Assembly: GCA_015847255.1 (NCBI GenBank)
Contig: JADLZK010008248.1
Span: 744,001-808,000, forward strand
Length of the DNA stretch: 64,000 nucleotides
Direction of reading: 5' to 3'
Source of the DNA: Hyparrhenia diplandra
Taxonomy: Eukaryota; Streptophyta; Magnoliopsida; Poales; Poaceae
This document shows positions 23,000-35,874 of this stretch, piece by piece. Numbering within the stretch: the first letter of the stretch is position 1; each line of letters begins with the position of its first letter. The position numbers and the translations under genes are program-made. The notes under the pieces were generated by a model. That model worked only from the letters and a program-made list of their open reading frames with translations, was not told the origin of the DNA and did not search any database.

Positions 23000-23341
23000 G
23001 GACCTGTTTGGATACTCTAGCCGGCTAAAAAAGCTAGAGTTAGTTTTTAGCTCTAGCTCTAGCTCCAAACCAGCTCTTGCTCTAGATGTGTTTGGATCCT
23101 TGGACTAGTTTGAAACTAAATGCACCTTTTTAATTATTTAGTGGCTCAAAAGAGAGAGAAAAGTGAACTTTTATGTGGTCCCAACCAAAACCAGCCCCAA
23201 TATGCACCCTATGGATGGGCTAGTTATTTTGGGAGGGCTAGTTGCATTTAGCCCGATCTAACCCCTCCTGTTTGTATCCCTTTGGGGCTAGTTGAGCCAA
23301 ACTAGCCTAAACTAGCTCTAGCCCTGGGATCCAAACAGGGC
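23000..23341. mobile_element. MITE, about 340 bases
   Basis: Inverted ends GGACCTGTTTGGATAC (from 23000) and GGATCCAAACAGGG (ending 23340), with an interior of repeated CTAGCTCTAG words. Flanks CCAATAAT (22992-22999) and CCAATATT (23341-23348) agree at 7 of 8 positions, which would fit an hAT-type 8-base target duplication. It lies in the scar between gene C and the promoter of D. Confidence 0.6.
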
Positions 23342-23394
23342 CAATATTTTGGGTCATACGAGACCACTCGGGCGCCCGGTAGTTAACCACAGGC

Positions 23395-23471
23395 TCTGGC
23401 CCCTCCGGAGCACACAACCAACCATACCCACAGGGGCTAGGAAACAAGCAAGGAGTTCTTTGGGCCATACG
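23395..23471 (+). pseudogene. Orphan 5' UTR exon relic
   Basis: A diverged copy of the UTR exon of B, C and D: CATACCCACAGGGGCTAGG, AACAAGCAAGGAG and a final GCCATACG at a GTACTA donor (23472). No kinase exon follows before the next UTR exon at 24441. It marks a further lost gene copy between C and D. Confidence 0.55.
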
Positions 23472-23899
23472 GTACTACCATAGTACGTGCTTCCTTTTTT
23501 GTGTGTTTTTTGCTTGCGGGATTGGGACATGGTGTGCTTTCAAGAGGAGCACATAGTACGTGCTTCTTTAATCATCCATATAATGTATGTCTAGATTTAT
23601 AGCAAAATAGATGTACCAAAAAAGAAGTCGAAGGCACTTGTAATTTGAAATGGATGGAGTAGTAGTTGTTAGTCCATACATTTTTGGACTCTGAACAAAT
23701 TGTTGAGTGCTATTGACTAAAACTAATTGTTAGCTACGATAGTCAAGTTCAGTAGATCAGTGAACTAACAACTTGGCTAAACTCTAGTCTCCTCTCCTAT
23801 TTGGAATCCTGAAGGGCTAACGTTTAACCAACCAAATTATTAGTCCAAGGGATCAAAAGGGATCGAAGAGACCCTTACACATTCTTTAAACCACAACGC

Positions 23900-24441
23900 T
23901 ACGCGAACAGGTGCGCACCGCGCGCGGCAGGAACGACTAAATTTTAGTCGAAACTCCCGCTCTCTATTTATTTGATGACATGATACAGTTGCCAGACAAG
24001 CAGGTTCTCATCATTGATCAACGCGCCAATATATAATAAGCAGGTAAGAAGAAAATAAACTATGAAGAGGTGAGGAGCACGATGCCATATATGATACTCG
24101 ATCCATTATCTAAAAAAAACATGATACTCGATCCATCTGGGTCAGCAAAACATGTGGTGCCATGTGGTCTCCGTGATGCATGCAATAAATAGATAATTTT
24201 AATCTGGATGCATGTCAGCATGTTCGTTTCAAGCTGCCGAGCCTTCTCCCCAGATCCATGATATCATATTTTAGAAAGCAAGTCTGGCATCGGTATCACA
24301 TCTGGGGCTCGAAGTTCTCTAGTTAACCTTGCTCTCCACCATACAGGCTGTCCAGGGCAAGCAGCTAGGAGCAAGCCGCGCACGTCATCTCCACTCGATC
24401 GCCGGCCGGAGGCGATCCCTTCTTCGTTCAAGAGCCATACG
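23900..24441 (+). promoter_or_regulatory. Promoter region and 5' UTR exon of gene D
   Basis: 23940-24040 matches the sequence just downstream of the break in gene C. About 24345-24441 is the family UTR exon (GGGCAAGCAGCTAGGAGCAAGC...GAGCCATACG split by changes) ending at GTACGTAGT. The UTR intron that follows contains a CATCTCTTTTAATCAGAGT word repeated three times (24729-24810). The intron closes with an acceptor shortly before the ATG at 25078. Confidence 0.5.
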
Positions 24442-25077
24442 GTACGTAGTAGGTGCTTTCCTTAACAGCAGCTTTTAGTGATAGCCACGTCACATAAAGC
24501 TTGGAATTCTCTCTTCGCACTACCCTTCGTTAACCAAGGCGAACTTGGAGCAACATCATTTCATCTCATCTATCGTAATCCATTTTTTCTATTCAGATTT
24601 TGTTGGACGGCAGAAGCTTGGAAGCTAGGAACCCTTTGTTAATCATACGAGGAAGCAGATTCTCGGCCTAGCTTGCCCATTTCTTGACTCTCTTGTTGGA
24701 TCGGTCGTTACTTGCCAGGTCAGTTCTCACATCTCTTTTAATCAGAGTCCCATCTCACATCTCTTTTAATCAGAGTACCATCTCACATCTCTTTTAATCA
24801 GAGTCCCATCAAGGGTCCCCTTGATCGTGCGCAGCAGTTCATCGCAATCAGTCTGTCGTTGTTCGTGCGTCTGCAGTACTTCTGCCCGCCACTGTCTTTG
24901 CTTCATTCATATTTCGTCCTGTAATCTGTGATTCAGATGTAAGGTGGTCTTTGTCCTAGCACAGATCATCTTTTGCCCTTTTCTCTATGTATACTAAACA
25001 TAGCCATCGTTTTCATATAATTTGCTCACCATGGGGTCTTGAATTATCTGTAATAACAGAAAGTGCAGGACATAACC

Positions 25078-26527
25078 ATGGTGCCAGATGATGTATCATT
25101 TCAATTCTTAAGAGAAATTACTGATGACTTCTCGGAGGAGCGCAAACTTGGTGAAGGAGCATTTGGAGTTGTTTACAAGGTAAGATTCGAGCATGCTCGA
25201 TTTTCGTTAGCTACAGTATTCATAATGTCTGGCCAACAAAACCTGTGTAGTGTTTCAAAATGGTATTACTATACAATCGTGGACAACAACCATATTCATA
25301 ATGTGGTAACTACAAACAAAACAAACCCATTCCCTACATTTCCTGCTTTACCAAGTATAACGGGTGAAGTTATACTAAATACTGACATGATCTGTTTGAC
25401 AGGGAGTCACTAAACATGGACTTGATGTTGCTGTGAAGAAGTTGAAGCCTTGTCTTGCTGACCTAGGCAACAAGCAATTTCGAAATGAGTTTGATACCCT
25501 CAGGAAGCTTGACCATCAAAACATTGTAAAAGTTTCTTGGCTATTGTTATGAAACAGCGAAAATCCCTTTTAGCATGCCGGATGGAAGTAAGGCTTTTAT
25601 TGATGAGATACATACAGCGCTCTGCTTTGAATACTTGCACAATGGGAGTCTACAAAACCATCTTTCTGGTAGAGTTACTCCATTTTCTATATGCCTCCAA
25701 AGAATATTGTCTTCTATATTGCATTTGATTAATAATTTTTTTGTTTACTGGTATAGACAAGATTTGTGAACTTAAGCTTGATTGGCACATGCGGTTCAAA
25801 ATAATCAAGGGGATTTGTGAGGGCCTAAAGTATATGCACAAAGATCTAGCAGAACCTATTTACCATTTTGACCTCAAACCTGACAATATATTGTTGGATA
25901 TGAATATGGTTCGAACATTGCGGATTTTCGGTCTCTCTAGGATCTTTGGTCATGACATAATACGGACCACACACGGTCCATATGGAACCATGTAAGTCAA
26001 ATGCATCTACTAAAATTATCTAATTCTTTATAATCCAACAAACTATGTGCATTACAAATTCATTGCATGTGACACAATGCAGTGGTTTCCAGCCACCAGA
26101 ATACATCCATGGAGGTCAAATCTCGGGGAAAGTTTGACATATTCAGCTTGGGTGCTGTAATGATAAGGATCTTGTCGGGGCCTTTGTTCCACCCTGAAAT
26201 TTCTGACATATCTTCTTATGAGTATATTGATCAAGTAAGAAATGATACATCTTAACACAGGACTATTTTAAATTATTATACGTCACATTTACATTGAAAT
26301 AGTATCTACATGCTTGACCCCTTCGATTTATCAGGTCCGTGAGATCTGGAGGAACAGATTGCAGGAAACTTGTTGTAGTAGTGATTTCCTGCTTGAAGAA
26401 TATTGCCACCAAGTTGAGACATGCGCTCGAGATAGCATTGGACTGTTTGGACAAAGAAAATCAGAGAAGGCCAGACATAGTGCAGATCACTGAGAAGCTT
26501 AACAGAATTGAAGTTGGCGTTGGAAAG
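25078..26527 (+). pseudogene. Gene D, kinase module (exons 1-5), decayed
   Basis: Exons 25078-25179, 25403-25668, 25757-25991, 26083-26234 and 26335-26527 align with B. Exon 2 (266 against 265), exon 4 (152 against 151) and exon 5 (193 against 192) each have one extra base: an A near 25530, a G near 26124, and a shift near 26424. In exon 3 the DFG motif reads IFG and the preceding residues are scrambled, so the Mg-binding Asp is lost. The catalytic loop is HFDLKPDN. Exon 5 still ends in a phase-0 GTAATT donor. The module cannot make an active kinase as read. Confidence 0.8.
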
Positions 26528-27033
26528 GTAATTAATATCATCATTGTACTATATGTGAAATCTTGTAATCAGTTCACTTTATTATGTTCTACTAGGATAT
26601 TTAGAATTTCTTCTATAAACGTTTTGATTAGTCCATGATCCAATAGCCTAATATAGTTTCTTGAACTTTTTAAAACTGATATCCATTGTTTGAACCACAT
26701 TAAGCTCAACTATTTGTGTAGGCTATCTTTTTCTCTATAACTGAAAGCTATAAATTTTTAGATACTAAATTATTTGGAGAAAAAACTATACTGACATAAA
26801 ACAATGTGTTGTGTTAATTTGAACTATCAACTACGTGTTAAAGATGATGATGTTCTGCATGTTAGGAGTAAAAACAATCGACAACACTATTTCTTTTACA
26901 AAGTGGTTTTTGTTATATGGAAATTAGTTTATCACATACTTTGTGTGCCTGAGATAGAAAAACTAACACTACTTGCTCTATTCTAAGATTTCATTCATGT
27001 TCCTCTAACTTCAAACTAATTGCAATTTTGTAG

Positions 27034-28154
27034 CTTGCTGAGAAAGGATGTGGCATAAGTTTTTTCTAAAATGACAAAGGTGCAAAATAACAATATAGAG
27101 ATTAGACAGGAATCAAAAGGATATCACAGTTCAACACAGAATACTGATCTATTGTCAAGCCCAAGTTTCACTAAGCTAGAAATTACCGATGCACGAGAAA
27201 CATCAATAGATGTAGTAGAAGAACTCATATTGGGGAGGGAAGAAGAAAAAGGGAAAATAATTTCTTTACTTGAGAGCTCATCAAAAAGTATTTCCATCCT
27301 TCCCATATATGGTATTGGAGGCATCGGCAAGACAACTTTTTCAAGATTGATTTATAATGATCCAAAGTTCAAATGTTTTACTAAAGCATGGGTCTATGTG
27401 TCACAAAGATTTGACATGCAAAAATTTCGTGAGTCTATTATTTCATGACTATCGAAGATGATAATCATGCTAATGAAAGACTTGTGGTACATGGTTCCCT
27501 CACAAAGCTACTTCTTTGGTAAGAAGGTTATGATTGTTTTAGATGACCTTTGGGAGGATGATCAGTTCAGTTGATGGACTTGAAGGATATGCTATATCTT
27601 GATGATAGCAAAATAATTATTTTAGTAACAACACAAGTGAGAGACTGATTTGTGTAGAGAATATGTACAAACCTTCAACCATACAAGATATTACCCTTGA
27701 CGAAGGATATGTGTTGGGATATAATTAGACAAAGAAGTGGTTTTGGAGCTAGAGATGACAAAGAAAGGTTGATTGGTATAGGGCGGGGAGATTGCTCAAG
27801 TGTCTTTGGCGTGGCTTTAGTAGCTCAATCTCTTGGATTCACTTTGCGGGGCATGAATTTTGACCAATGGATAAATGTGAAAGACAAAGGATATATGGGA
27901 AGGACATATTTTGCCAAATCAAGTTCTTGCGTCTTTGAAGTTAAGTTATAGCTATATGGATCTATGTTTGAAGCCATGCTTTACCTATTGTGCAATCTTT
28001 CCAAAAGGTCACCAGATAGTCAAAAGTGATCTAATTTATCAATGGATATCTTTAGGTTTCATAAAGCCAACAAAATTATTCTCGGTTATCGATCTCTCGC
28101 AAGAAATATATTATGCAGCTCAAGGGCTATCTTTTCCTTCAAGAGCTACCCAAG
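27034..28154 (+). pseudogene. Gene D, NB-ARC exon, multiply frameshifted
   Basis: It begins after a TTTTGTAG acceptor (27031-27033). The P-loop GIGGIGKTT is at 27311-27337 and RNBS-A is recognisable. A TGA at 27446 and further shifts follow in the stretch leading to kinase-2 (around 27500-27570), near 27640, near 27785 and near 27895. RNBS-D CFTYCAIFPKG and the helical segment beyond it are intact. An extra C near 28135 shifts the last codons before the GTATGC donor (28155). The disruption right after RNBS-A lies at the same place as in gene B. The LRR exon that completes this gene is 14.5 kb away at 42645. Confidence 0.8.
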
Positions 28155-30151
28155 GTATGCTATTTCTAAATATACTATTACTACATTTGGAATTTTTGTC
28201 TTCTCCTTTAATCAATCTAAACGCTAATCGACGCACTACAATGCATGGTAATCATGCATTGGACTAGAACAAGCACACAATGTCAAAACTTACCATGTTT
28301 CAGACTCATAAAAAAGTGGTGCTCAAGAGCAAATATTTTAGCCATCCAGTTGACAATAAATTTTATATTGCCACAGGTTTCTTCACAAGATTTATACATA
28401 TTCATTTACATTCCAATAACCAATAGTTACATAAATTGATGGTAAATATAAGAATACCTTTGGAACATACTAAATGCATAAAACAATTGTTTTTAAGAAA
28501 GAATATACTCGATATTTTGGGCCAAGTTTAACATACTTGAACACACATGGTTAAAATTTGAAAGAAAATATTAGAGGTATATAGCCATTGCACATCATGT
28601 TACTATGTTCCTTTAACACAAGCCATATCCGGCTATATACATAAATGGTCAATTATCAAGGGCTTGCGGGGGGGTGGCCATAGAGGGGCGGCATAGGAAA
28701 GAGGAGGAGAGGGCGGTGGTGCGGGATATAGAGGAGAAGGGGGAGGGGGGGGGGGTGTATTTTCCTTGCTTAAGATTAAAAGGTCACATATAGCCCCACT
28801 ATTTATTGTTCTCGTGAGACTTAGCCCTTAAGTAATCTAGACTTATCTTCCAAGAAACTATGTTAAAAGTTCTTATAGACTTAGAGGTCTTCACTTACAA
28901 GCAAAACTTATTTACTTCCTAATAAATCCTAATCTATTTTATCTAAGTAATTCTATATTTATTTTCCTACTCTTTCACTGCCTTTCCTTTTTTTATTCAA
29001 TACCCCTCGGATGTTGGGGGTTTTGAGGAGCGTGAACCACGTTGGGCGGAACATGATATAGCAAAATTTGAAAAGCTTGTAAGTGATGCATGCAAACATG
29101 TATTATTGGGAAATACATGTGAATTATTGGGAACTTATTTACTTCCTAATAAATCCTAATCTATTTTATCTAAGTAATTCTATATTTATTTTCCTACTCT
29201 TATGTTTTATTGGGAAATGAATACTATAGCTACTAGGCTTCATGAGGATAGAAGTTTGACACATTATTTGTCTCCATTAGTTTGTTTCTAAAAAAGGCAC
29301 ATCAGGTGCTTCCTTCCTCTAGATGTCTAGAAGTCGTCGAACTGCCGGGCCATTCACCAATCCCTAGCAGTTCCAAGCGATAAGCCTCATTTTGCCTCTC
29401 CAGCTGCTCTCGCATATTCCATTTTCTCTTCTTGCAAAAGGCCCTTTTCAAATACAAAAATATCCACGTCCTACAAACTTCCTTAGATCACAAGGAATTC
29501 ATTTGTATGTTCCCAAGTTCTTCCTTTCATCTTGATATTCTTTTCCATCATCGTGTGTAGGCCAACAAAGCTTGGCTTGCGTCTAGTGCAGTTATAATCA
29601 CTACCTCCTCTTGTTGCTCACAATCCACATCCATTTGACCAAGATCATCATTTGCAGCCACCTCCTTATCCCGAAAGTGAAGTTTCCTTCCCTTCTTGGA
29701 AGTATTACTTCCCCTCCTAACTCTTTCCTATTAATCCCAAGGGAGACAACCTAGGCCGGTTGAGCAACCCTGCTAAATGAAAACTCAACTTCAGGTTGCC
29801 CTTTCCTTGGCAGATCCTCCCTACTATCCCCATTTAAAGCATATTCTATGGATCACTAGTAGTTCCATCCTTAATAACATTAATATTAATTAAGGGAAGT
29901 TTCCTTCATTAAACTAGTTTTTTTAAGTATCCCCTTCTCTTACTATAATTTGAATTATCACTGCACTTCAGATTTGGGAGGCTCCCTAAACCACCACCAT
30001 AACACCTACTAGAGTTATACATATATATGTATAGCCTAACTTATATTGTGCGTGATGTACTTCTACTCCAAGCCTTCTCAGCTATATATGTGAAAGGTCA
30101 CCCCTTCTCATTGGGTGTGTGGTGTATTCCCTATCTCGCTACCTCTACACA
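28155..30151. other. First part of gene D's giant intron
   Basis: 28155-28970 is the ancestral intron, alignable with gene B's. A 69-base sequence occurs twice without change (28905-28973 and 29132-29200) around 158 bases that include a short open stretch. 29300-29990 has pyrimidine-rich sequence that might be an antisense LINE or gag-like piece, but no domain is certain. 30000-30151 would be the right end of a copia LTR, since a primer-binding-like site follows; its left end was not found. Confidence 0.4.
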
Positions 30152-33100
30152 TGGTATTAGACATAGGGCCACATTAGGGTTTTTCTCTCCTTTCTTCTGC
30201 TGCCTACCTCCTCCCGGTGCTACCGCCCTAGCCGGCGTGCCATCCCCGGCCACACGGGGTTCTTTGCTCGCACCTGTGCACCACCAAGACACCACTAGTG
30301 TTGCCTCCTTCTTGGTGGCATCACCGTCAATGTTATGGCCACCAACACGTCCGCTTTGTTCACGACCTTTGTACTCACTGGATCCCCATCCATACCATCC
30401 CTTGGGGGGACTATGTTCGTGCTCCTACAATGTTCTCCTATGCCACTATCAACCTGTGCTCGCACGTCCTGATCACACTAGGCCTCAAGTTGTCGAACTA
30501 CACCTGGTGAACGGCCTTCTTCACCGCCATGTGCAGCAAGTTTGGTCTCCTTGGCCATATCGACATCTCTATCCCAAAGACGTCCCACAGATCATACCCG
30601 GTTGCAACCTAATGCTTGCGTGCCCGGAGTTGGATGTATGGTTGCATCAATGACAACGCCTTGACCTCGCCATGGAACCGATCGGGGATCGCACGTGATC
30701 TCGATATTGCCCTTGCTAACTGTTTTAGGAAAACTAGGAGACACACACCATCACCCTAGGTCAAGAGTTTCACTCTATGGCCTATGGTGATCTCTTCGTC
30801 GATGCCTATGCTTAGTGGATGAAGCACACGGCTAACGCTCTTTGTGATGTTGGCCACGCCGTCTCCATGCCCTAGCTTGTGCTCAACCTTCTTCATGACC
30901 TAAACCCAGGCTTCACCAACATGACCGACATCATCGCCAATTTGGTGGTGCTTCTATCCTTCATCTAGGCACACAACACCCATTAGCTTAAGGAGTTTCG
31001 CCTCGCCACAGATGCCAATGTCTCCTCCGAAGATCGCCCTCACCGCCATCGTCCCATCTACGACCATAGTGGCTGCAGCCTGCCACTCCTCGTCCTCTAA
31101 CATGAACCTCATCAATCATAGTGGGGAGTAGTGGTAAGGGCAAAGGCAAGGGCAAGGGTGGGCATAGTGGTAACAATGGAGGCGATGACCACAACCAGCA
31201 ACAATCTGCGATGTCCCAGGACTTCCCGGAAGGGTATCTCGGCATTGGCGTCTAGCAGACTGACCCGTGGGTTTACATGAACCCGTGGATTGGTTCATCT
31301 TCGTGGCCTTCTCAGCCGTACTGGCACCCCTACCCCCATGGCACCTCTAGCGCAGGCGCACACGACATTGACAATGCCATCTATGTCCAATGGCTGGTAT
31401 CAGAACGTTCTCATAGCCTTGATCAACCAGATGGTGCTGTAGGGAGGTGCCAGCCCCTAGGTCCTCGACAAGGAGCGACATTCCATATGTCCTCTAACGA
31501 TGATATACTCTTCTCCCATCTCCCTCATTCACCCTCTTTCATCACAGTCGACAATGGGGACTACATTCCAATTTCTAGTCGTGGCACTTCCATTATTCCC
31601 ATAGTTGATCATAATTTTCAACTCAATAGTGTTCTTGTTGCTCTACACCTTGTTCACAATATGTTATCTATTCATTAGTATACTCGCAATAATAACTGTC
31701 CATTGAGTTTGATGCTTTTGTCTTCTCTATCAAGGATCCGCAGAACAGGAGCGAGATTCTACTTTGCAACAGTGGCAAGGATCGGAGCTTTACACCCTTC
31801 CACATCCCAGTCGAATTGTTGCCACCTTTCATGTTACCACCGTCTCGTTGTGAATGTGGCACTCACGTCTTGGTCATCCTACACCTGCAGCCATAGCTAC
31901 CCTCAATAAGATTTCAGCTATTTCTTGAAATAATGCAGACCTTGTTATTTATCACACTTGTCAACTTGGCAAACATACACAACTGCCATTTACTAGGGGT
32001 GTGTTTGGTAGGGTGGCCCTGGGGCTCAGTTGCGCCCATGGGGGTGCAATCTCGTGTTTGGGTGCATTTTGGGGTGCGTCGGCCTGGCTCGCGGGGGCCA
32101 AAAAGACGCCCTCCACCCGGCTCCACTGCTATGCTAGATTTCGGCGTAGCTCCCAAGCTCGGTCGCCGCACGCAGCACACTAAGGGCGATTGAGGGCGAT
32201 TTCGCCTGGCGGCGGGTGGCTCAGCTTGGCTCCTACGAAGTGGTGAAACTTCCCCGCGCCGCTCTTCTCCTCCACCTCCTGCCTCAAGGGGCAATTTATA
32301 CCAAGTACACTCGACTATAACCTTATAGTTAGTGATTTCAATGGCTATAGGCATCCAAACCCCCCGCACATGTAGTTCTTTGCTCAAGATCACATTGACT
32401 CTACCCTCTCCTCTTACCCGGCTAATTTGTCAGTCAAACATGACTCTACTGATAAGATTGGTTGCTACAGAAATGTTGTGATTGGCATACTCTTAGTTGT
32501 GGTAGTTGCCATAGGGTGGGCACTTGCCATGTGTGATAGTTGTAAGTGATACCTTGATCTTAAGTGATTCATTACTAATGGTAGACTCGGTTGAACTAAG
32601 CGAGATCTTATTGAAATAGTGTGTTGCCCGGTTCATGTTCTTAGGTGATGCAAGATTTGTCCTCTGGTAGAATGGCATGTGATGCAAAATAAATGACACT
32701 AGGTACCATTGAACACAGCTAGATTTGTCCCCTCGTTCATGATCTTAGTTGTAACAAATAGGCTATACTTGAATTGATGGCATTGAATGATGGCTCGAAT
32801 GACGCATACAATAAAAATCATGTACCGTTGAGAAAGAGCTATTATTGAGATGTAAACCGACAATTGTGATATGTACAACCTTGTGACAATTGTTGGGTCA
32901 AATATGTTGATGGTTCAAATATGTTGATGCTTGCTTGGCTGGTTGCGATTGGGATGGTCGGCATCTCCCAAGCTAGGGACGGCCACCAAACACAACCCCA
33001 TTTGGACGGTTGGTGGCGAGTTGGGCTACCGGCCGGGGCTCCCGTGTGGCCCCCAAACACACCCACATCTCGGCCCGGCTATCTTGGGCAAACTAACCAA

Positions 33101-33870
33101 ACATGGCGGGGGGTGGCCCTCTTTTGCCCGGGCTTGGGCTGGCCACGCCTTGGCGCTGGCGGGCCGGTCTCCCTCGACCACCCATCTAAACACGCCCTAG
33201 TTCATTGTCTCGCTCTTTAGCACCTTCGAACTTATTCATTGTGATGTTTGGACATCCCCGTCGTTAGCTTGTCTATCTTCAAATATTATCTTGTGGTTGT
33301 CAACGATTATAGCCATTATTGTTGGATGTTTCCTCTTAGGCATAAACGAGGTCCATGCACATATTGTCGATTTTGCTAATTATGCCCACACCTAGTTCAG
33401 CTGGCACTGTCAAGTGCTTTCAAGTGGATAACACCATTGAGTTCATCAACACCGCTATGTCTACCTTCCTTGCTAGTCTGCGAGATTTTTCTTTGCACCT
33501 CTTGCCCTTATATGTCTACCCAAAATGGCAAATCCGAGTATGCTGTCGCTGCAGACGTTAAACAACGACCGTCTTCCTCTATCAATGATGGTATTCCCGT
33601 CATGTACTCTATCACAAGATGCCTAACTACTTCTCGCTTTGGGGTTTTGGTTGTCTATGCTACCCAAATCTTAGTGCCACAACACCCCAAAGTAATTGAC
33701 TCCGGGCTCATTAGCTTGCATGTTCATCGAATATCCCTCAAACCTAAAATGTATATCGATGTTTCGATCTCTCCATCCACAAAGTAATCATCTCTCATCA
33801 CATCATTTCTTATGAGTCTCACTTTCCATTTGCGGTTGCAAAACCACCTACCACCCCAAGAACGTGCAAC
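30152..33870 (+). mobile_element. Degenerate Ty1/copia element, gag to integrase
   Basis: TGGTATTAGAC at 30152 resembles the initiator-Met-tRNA primer site usual for copia elements. Broken frames then give a copia-type Gag (about 30330-31130; with NYTW and LLGHID-like words), a Gag-pre-integrase region (about 31530-31995; CHTCQLGKH-like zinc-binding end) and integrase (about 33200-33870). No reverse transcriptase follows and the frames contain many stops, so it is an old truncated copy. It is split by a TIR element at 31996-33197; the integrase frame resumes directly after that insert. Confidence 0.7.
31996..33197. mobile_element. TIR DNA element nested in the copia copy
   Basis: Left end GGGGTGTGTTTGGTAGGGTGGCC (bases 31997 on, written here as a 23-base end with key core GTGTTTGG) and right end, read in reverse, GGGCGTGTTTAGATGGGTGG form imperfect terminal inverted repeats. 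The flanks share CTAG/CTA. Removing the element restores continuity of the copia zinc-binding/integrase frame. The interior is GC-rich at both ends with no transposase seen. Superfamily uncertain; a 3-base duplication would fit PIF/Harbinger. Confidence 0.55.
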
Positions 33871-34198
33871 GTGCTATCCGTGCTAGGGTAGGCTCGCTTG
33901 GTGGGCTTGGTCCTTCTTGTTATCCCCCGAGGTCGTGGTCGAGGGGTCACGGGATGTACGTCTTGCTATGTGATCCGGATTGCCAAAGAGGTTTTGGAAG
34001 GCCTTGGTGTGTTGGCGCTTGGCACGGCCTTTTCTTTGTGTAGTTGGGCATCGATTGATTGAGGTTATAGTTACAGGCGTATCTATCCTGTCGACTAATC
34101 CATGCCTTGAGATACCTAGGATGTCATAACCCCAACACTATTCTTTAAGTAAGTCAGGGCAAGCTTATAATAAATACTATCATACCATGATTGCCAAA

Positions 34199-34981
34199 TG
34201 TTAGCTGAGTTGGGGGCGGGGGGACATGGTGTTGGGGAGGGCGACCCTCACCAGCCCACGGCAACCCCGCAAGCCTCACTACGGGGGGCCAAGGCGGATC
34301 ATTCCCCTTAAAAGGTTTTCTAATATCTTGTAGGTCTCACGAGCGGAGGACCCTCCGCTACAACACGAGCATCCTGGCCGGGGCCTCCGCTACCAAGCCT
34401 AACCCTCGTAGTGACGGGATGAAGCCGGGAGTAGGAGCGGGCGCGAAGACAAGCGAAGATAGGCCAGCGGAGGGACGCTGGGAGCCCCCCCCCGCTAACG
34501 GCACAAGAACCGGGCGGCGGCGCTTGGGAAACCCTACGGTTCCTGGCCTAAAAGAATCGAATGTGCAATTCCTGTGCTAACCTTGTACGAATAGTTACTA
34601 GTCTGCCCCTGTGAGGGCCCACTTGTAAGCGGGTGTACCCCCACCTACCGTGTACCAATTTGTAAATCATCCCTCCAACCCCCTGAATTCCTATAAATAC
34701 CCGGGTACGGGCTCCAGGAAAGGGATCGGTTGGTGGCAAATTTAATCACCATTTGCTCGTGTTTTGTCACCACTTTTTGTCACCCCTCGCGAGAGGCCTC
34801 TCCTCTTAGGGTTCGACCGTCCTCGAGCGTTCCACCCCCGGCAACCCCAGCGAGGGTCGGTCGCTCGGAGGCCGCTCCGCGCCTTACACGATAACCTTCG
34901 AGACTCATCCTGTGGGAAACCCTCGCCCCCTCTCCCGCTTCCTCCAGAAGCGAAGGCCAAGGGGGCAGGTGTGACCCCACA
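34199..34981 (+). repeat. 5' LTR of the Tat-like element
   Basis: Bounded by TG and CA, 783 bases, followed one base later by the primer-binding-like site. The 3' part holds the TATA-like CTATAAATACC near 34691-34701. GC-rich throughout. The start is set by the repeat of the same bases at 39461. Confidence 0.65.
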
Positions 34982-35874
34982 GTTGGCACCGTCCGTGGGT
35001 TACGTACAGAAAAGTCCAAGGCATGCCTACCACTCGCCGCACAGATGCCCTCACGCGCAGCAGGGCGACTCCGCCCCCCGAAGGACACTCCGCAGGATCA
35101 GTCCCAGCGATTGGCCAACACGCCCCCACCCCACCTCGGAAGCTCCGCTCGGGGCCGGCGATGGGTGCGCCGATCAATACGGACCCTCTGCTTTCGTGGC
35201 CGGGCGTCGAGGTCACCAGGGAGGAAGGACCACCAGCCCCCGCAAGGCGGCGCCTCACGAGGGCGAGGGGCGTGGTGGAGCAACCGGTCTCGCCGGGAGG
35301 CCACAGGTCCAGTCAACACCCGGAGAACCGCTCGAAGGGCTTCTTGAGAGCGCCACCGAAGACGAAGAGGACGAGGGGTCCCGAGGGGAACGAAGCGGAG
35401 GAGCGCTAGGAGGCCCGAATCGTGGAAAAAGAGGAGCGTGTTGCGCAGGCCCCTCGGCCCGGCGGCGGCGCGACGCTTTTCGGGGCGTGCCGGGGCCGCC
35501 GGGACCGGGTGGCCTGGATCAATCAACGGCTCGAGGCGGTACAGGAGTTAACGAAGGGGGCACCCGCCACCCCGTGACCAACCACAACCCCCGCTCCGAG
35601 GAATGCACCGCCACCCCCAACCCCACCACCACCTCGCCGAGCCAACCCGCGTCGAGAACCCACCACCTACCCTCCGCGCATAAGCCGGCTATACCCCGAC
35701 GTACCCCTCGAGGACATCAACACCCGTCGCACCTGAGATCAACCCACGCATGATACCCACTACGACCCCAAGTCCCCGCTCTCCTGTGCCCTCCAGATCG
35801 CGGAGTGGCCACCATCCTACAGCCACCAACACCTGCCAAGGTACTCGGGAACCTCCGATCCCAGGCAATTTATC

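Noticed and set aside
34764..35753. 329-codon plus-strand open frame
   Set aside because: It spans the end of the gypsy LTR, the primer site and the leader; open because of high GC on both strands, and matches no protein family.
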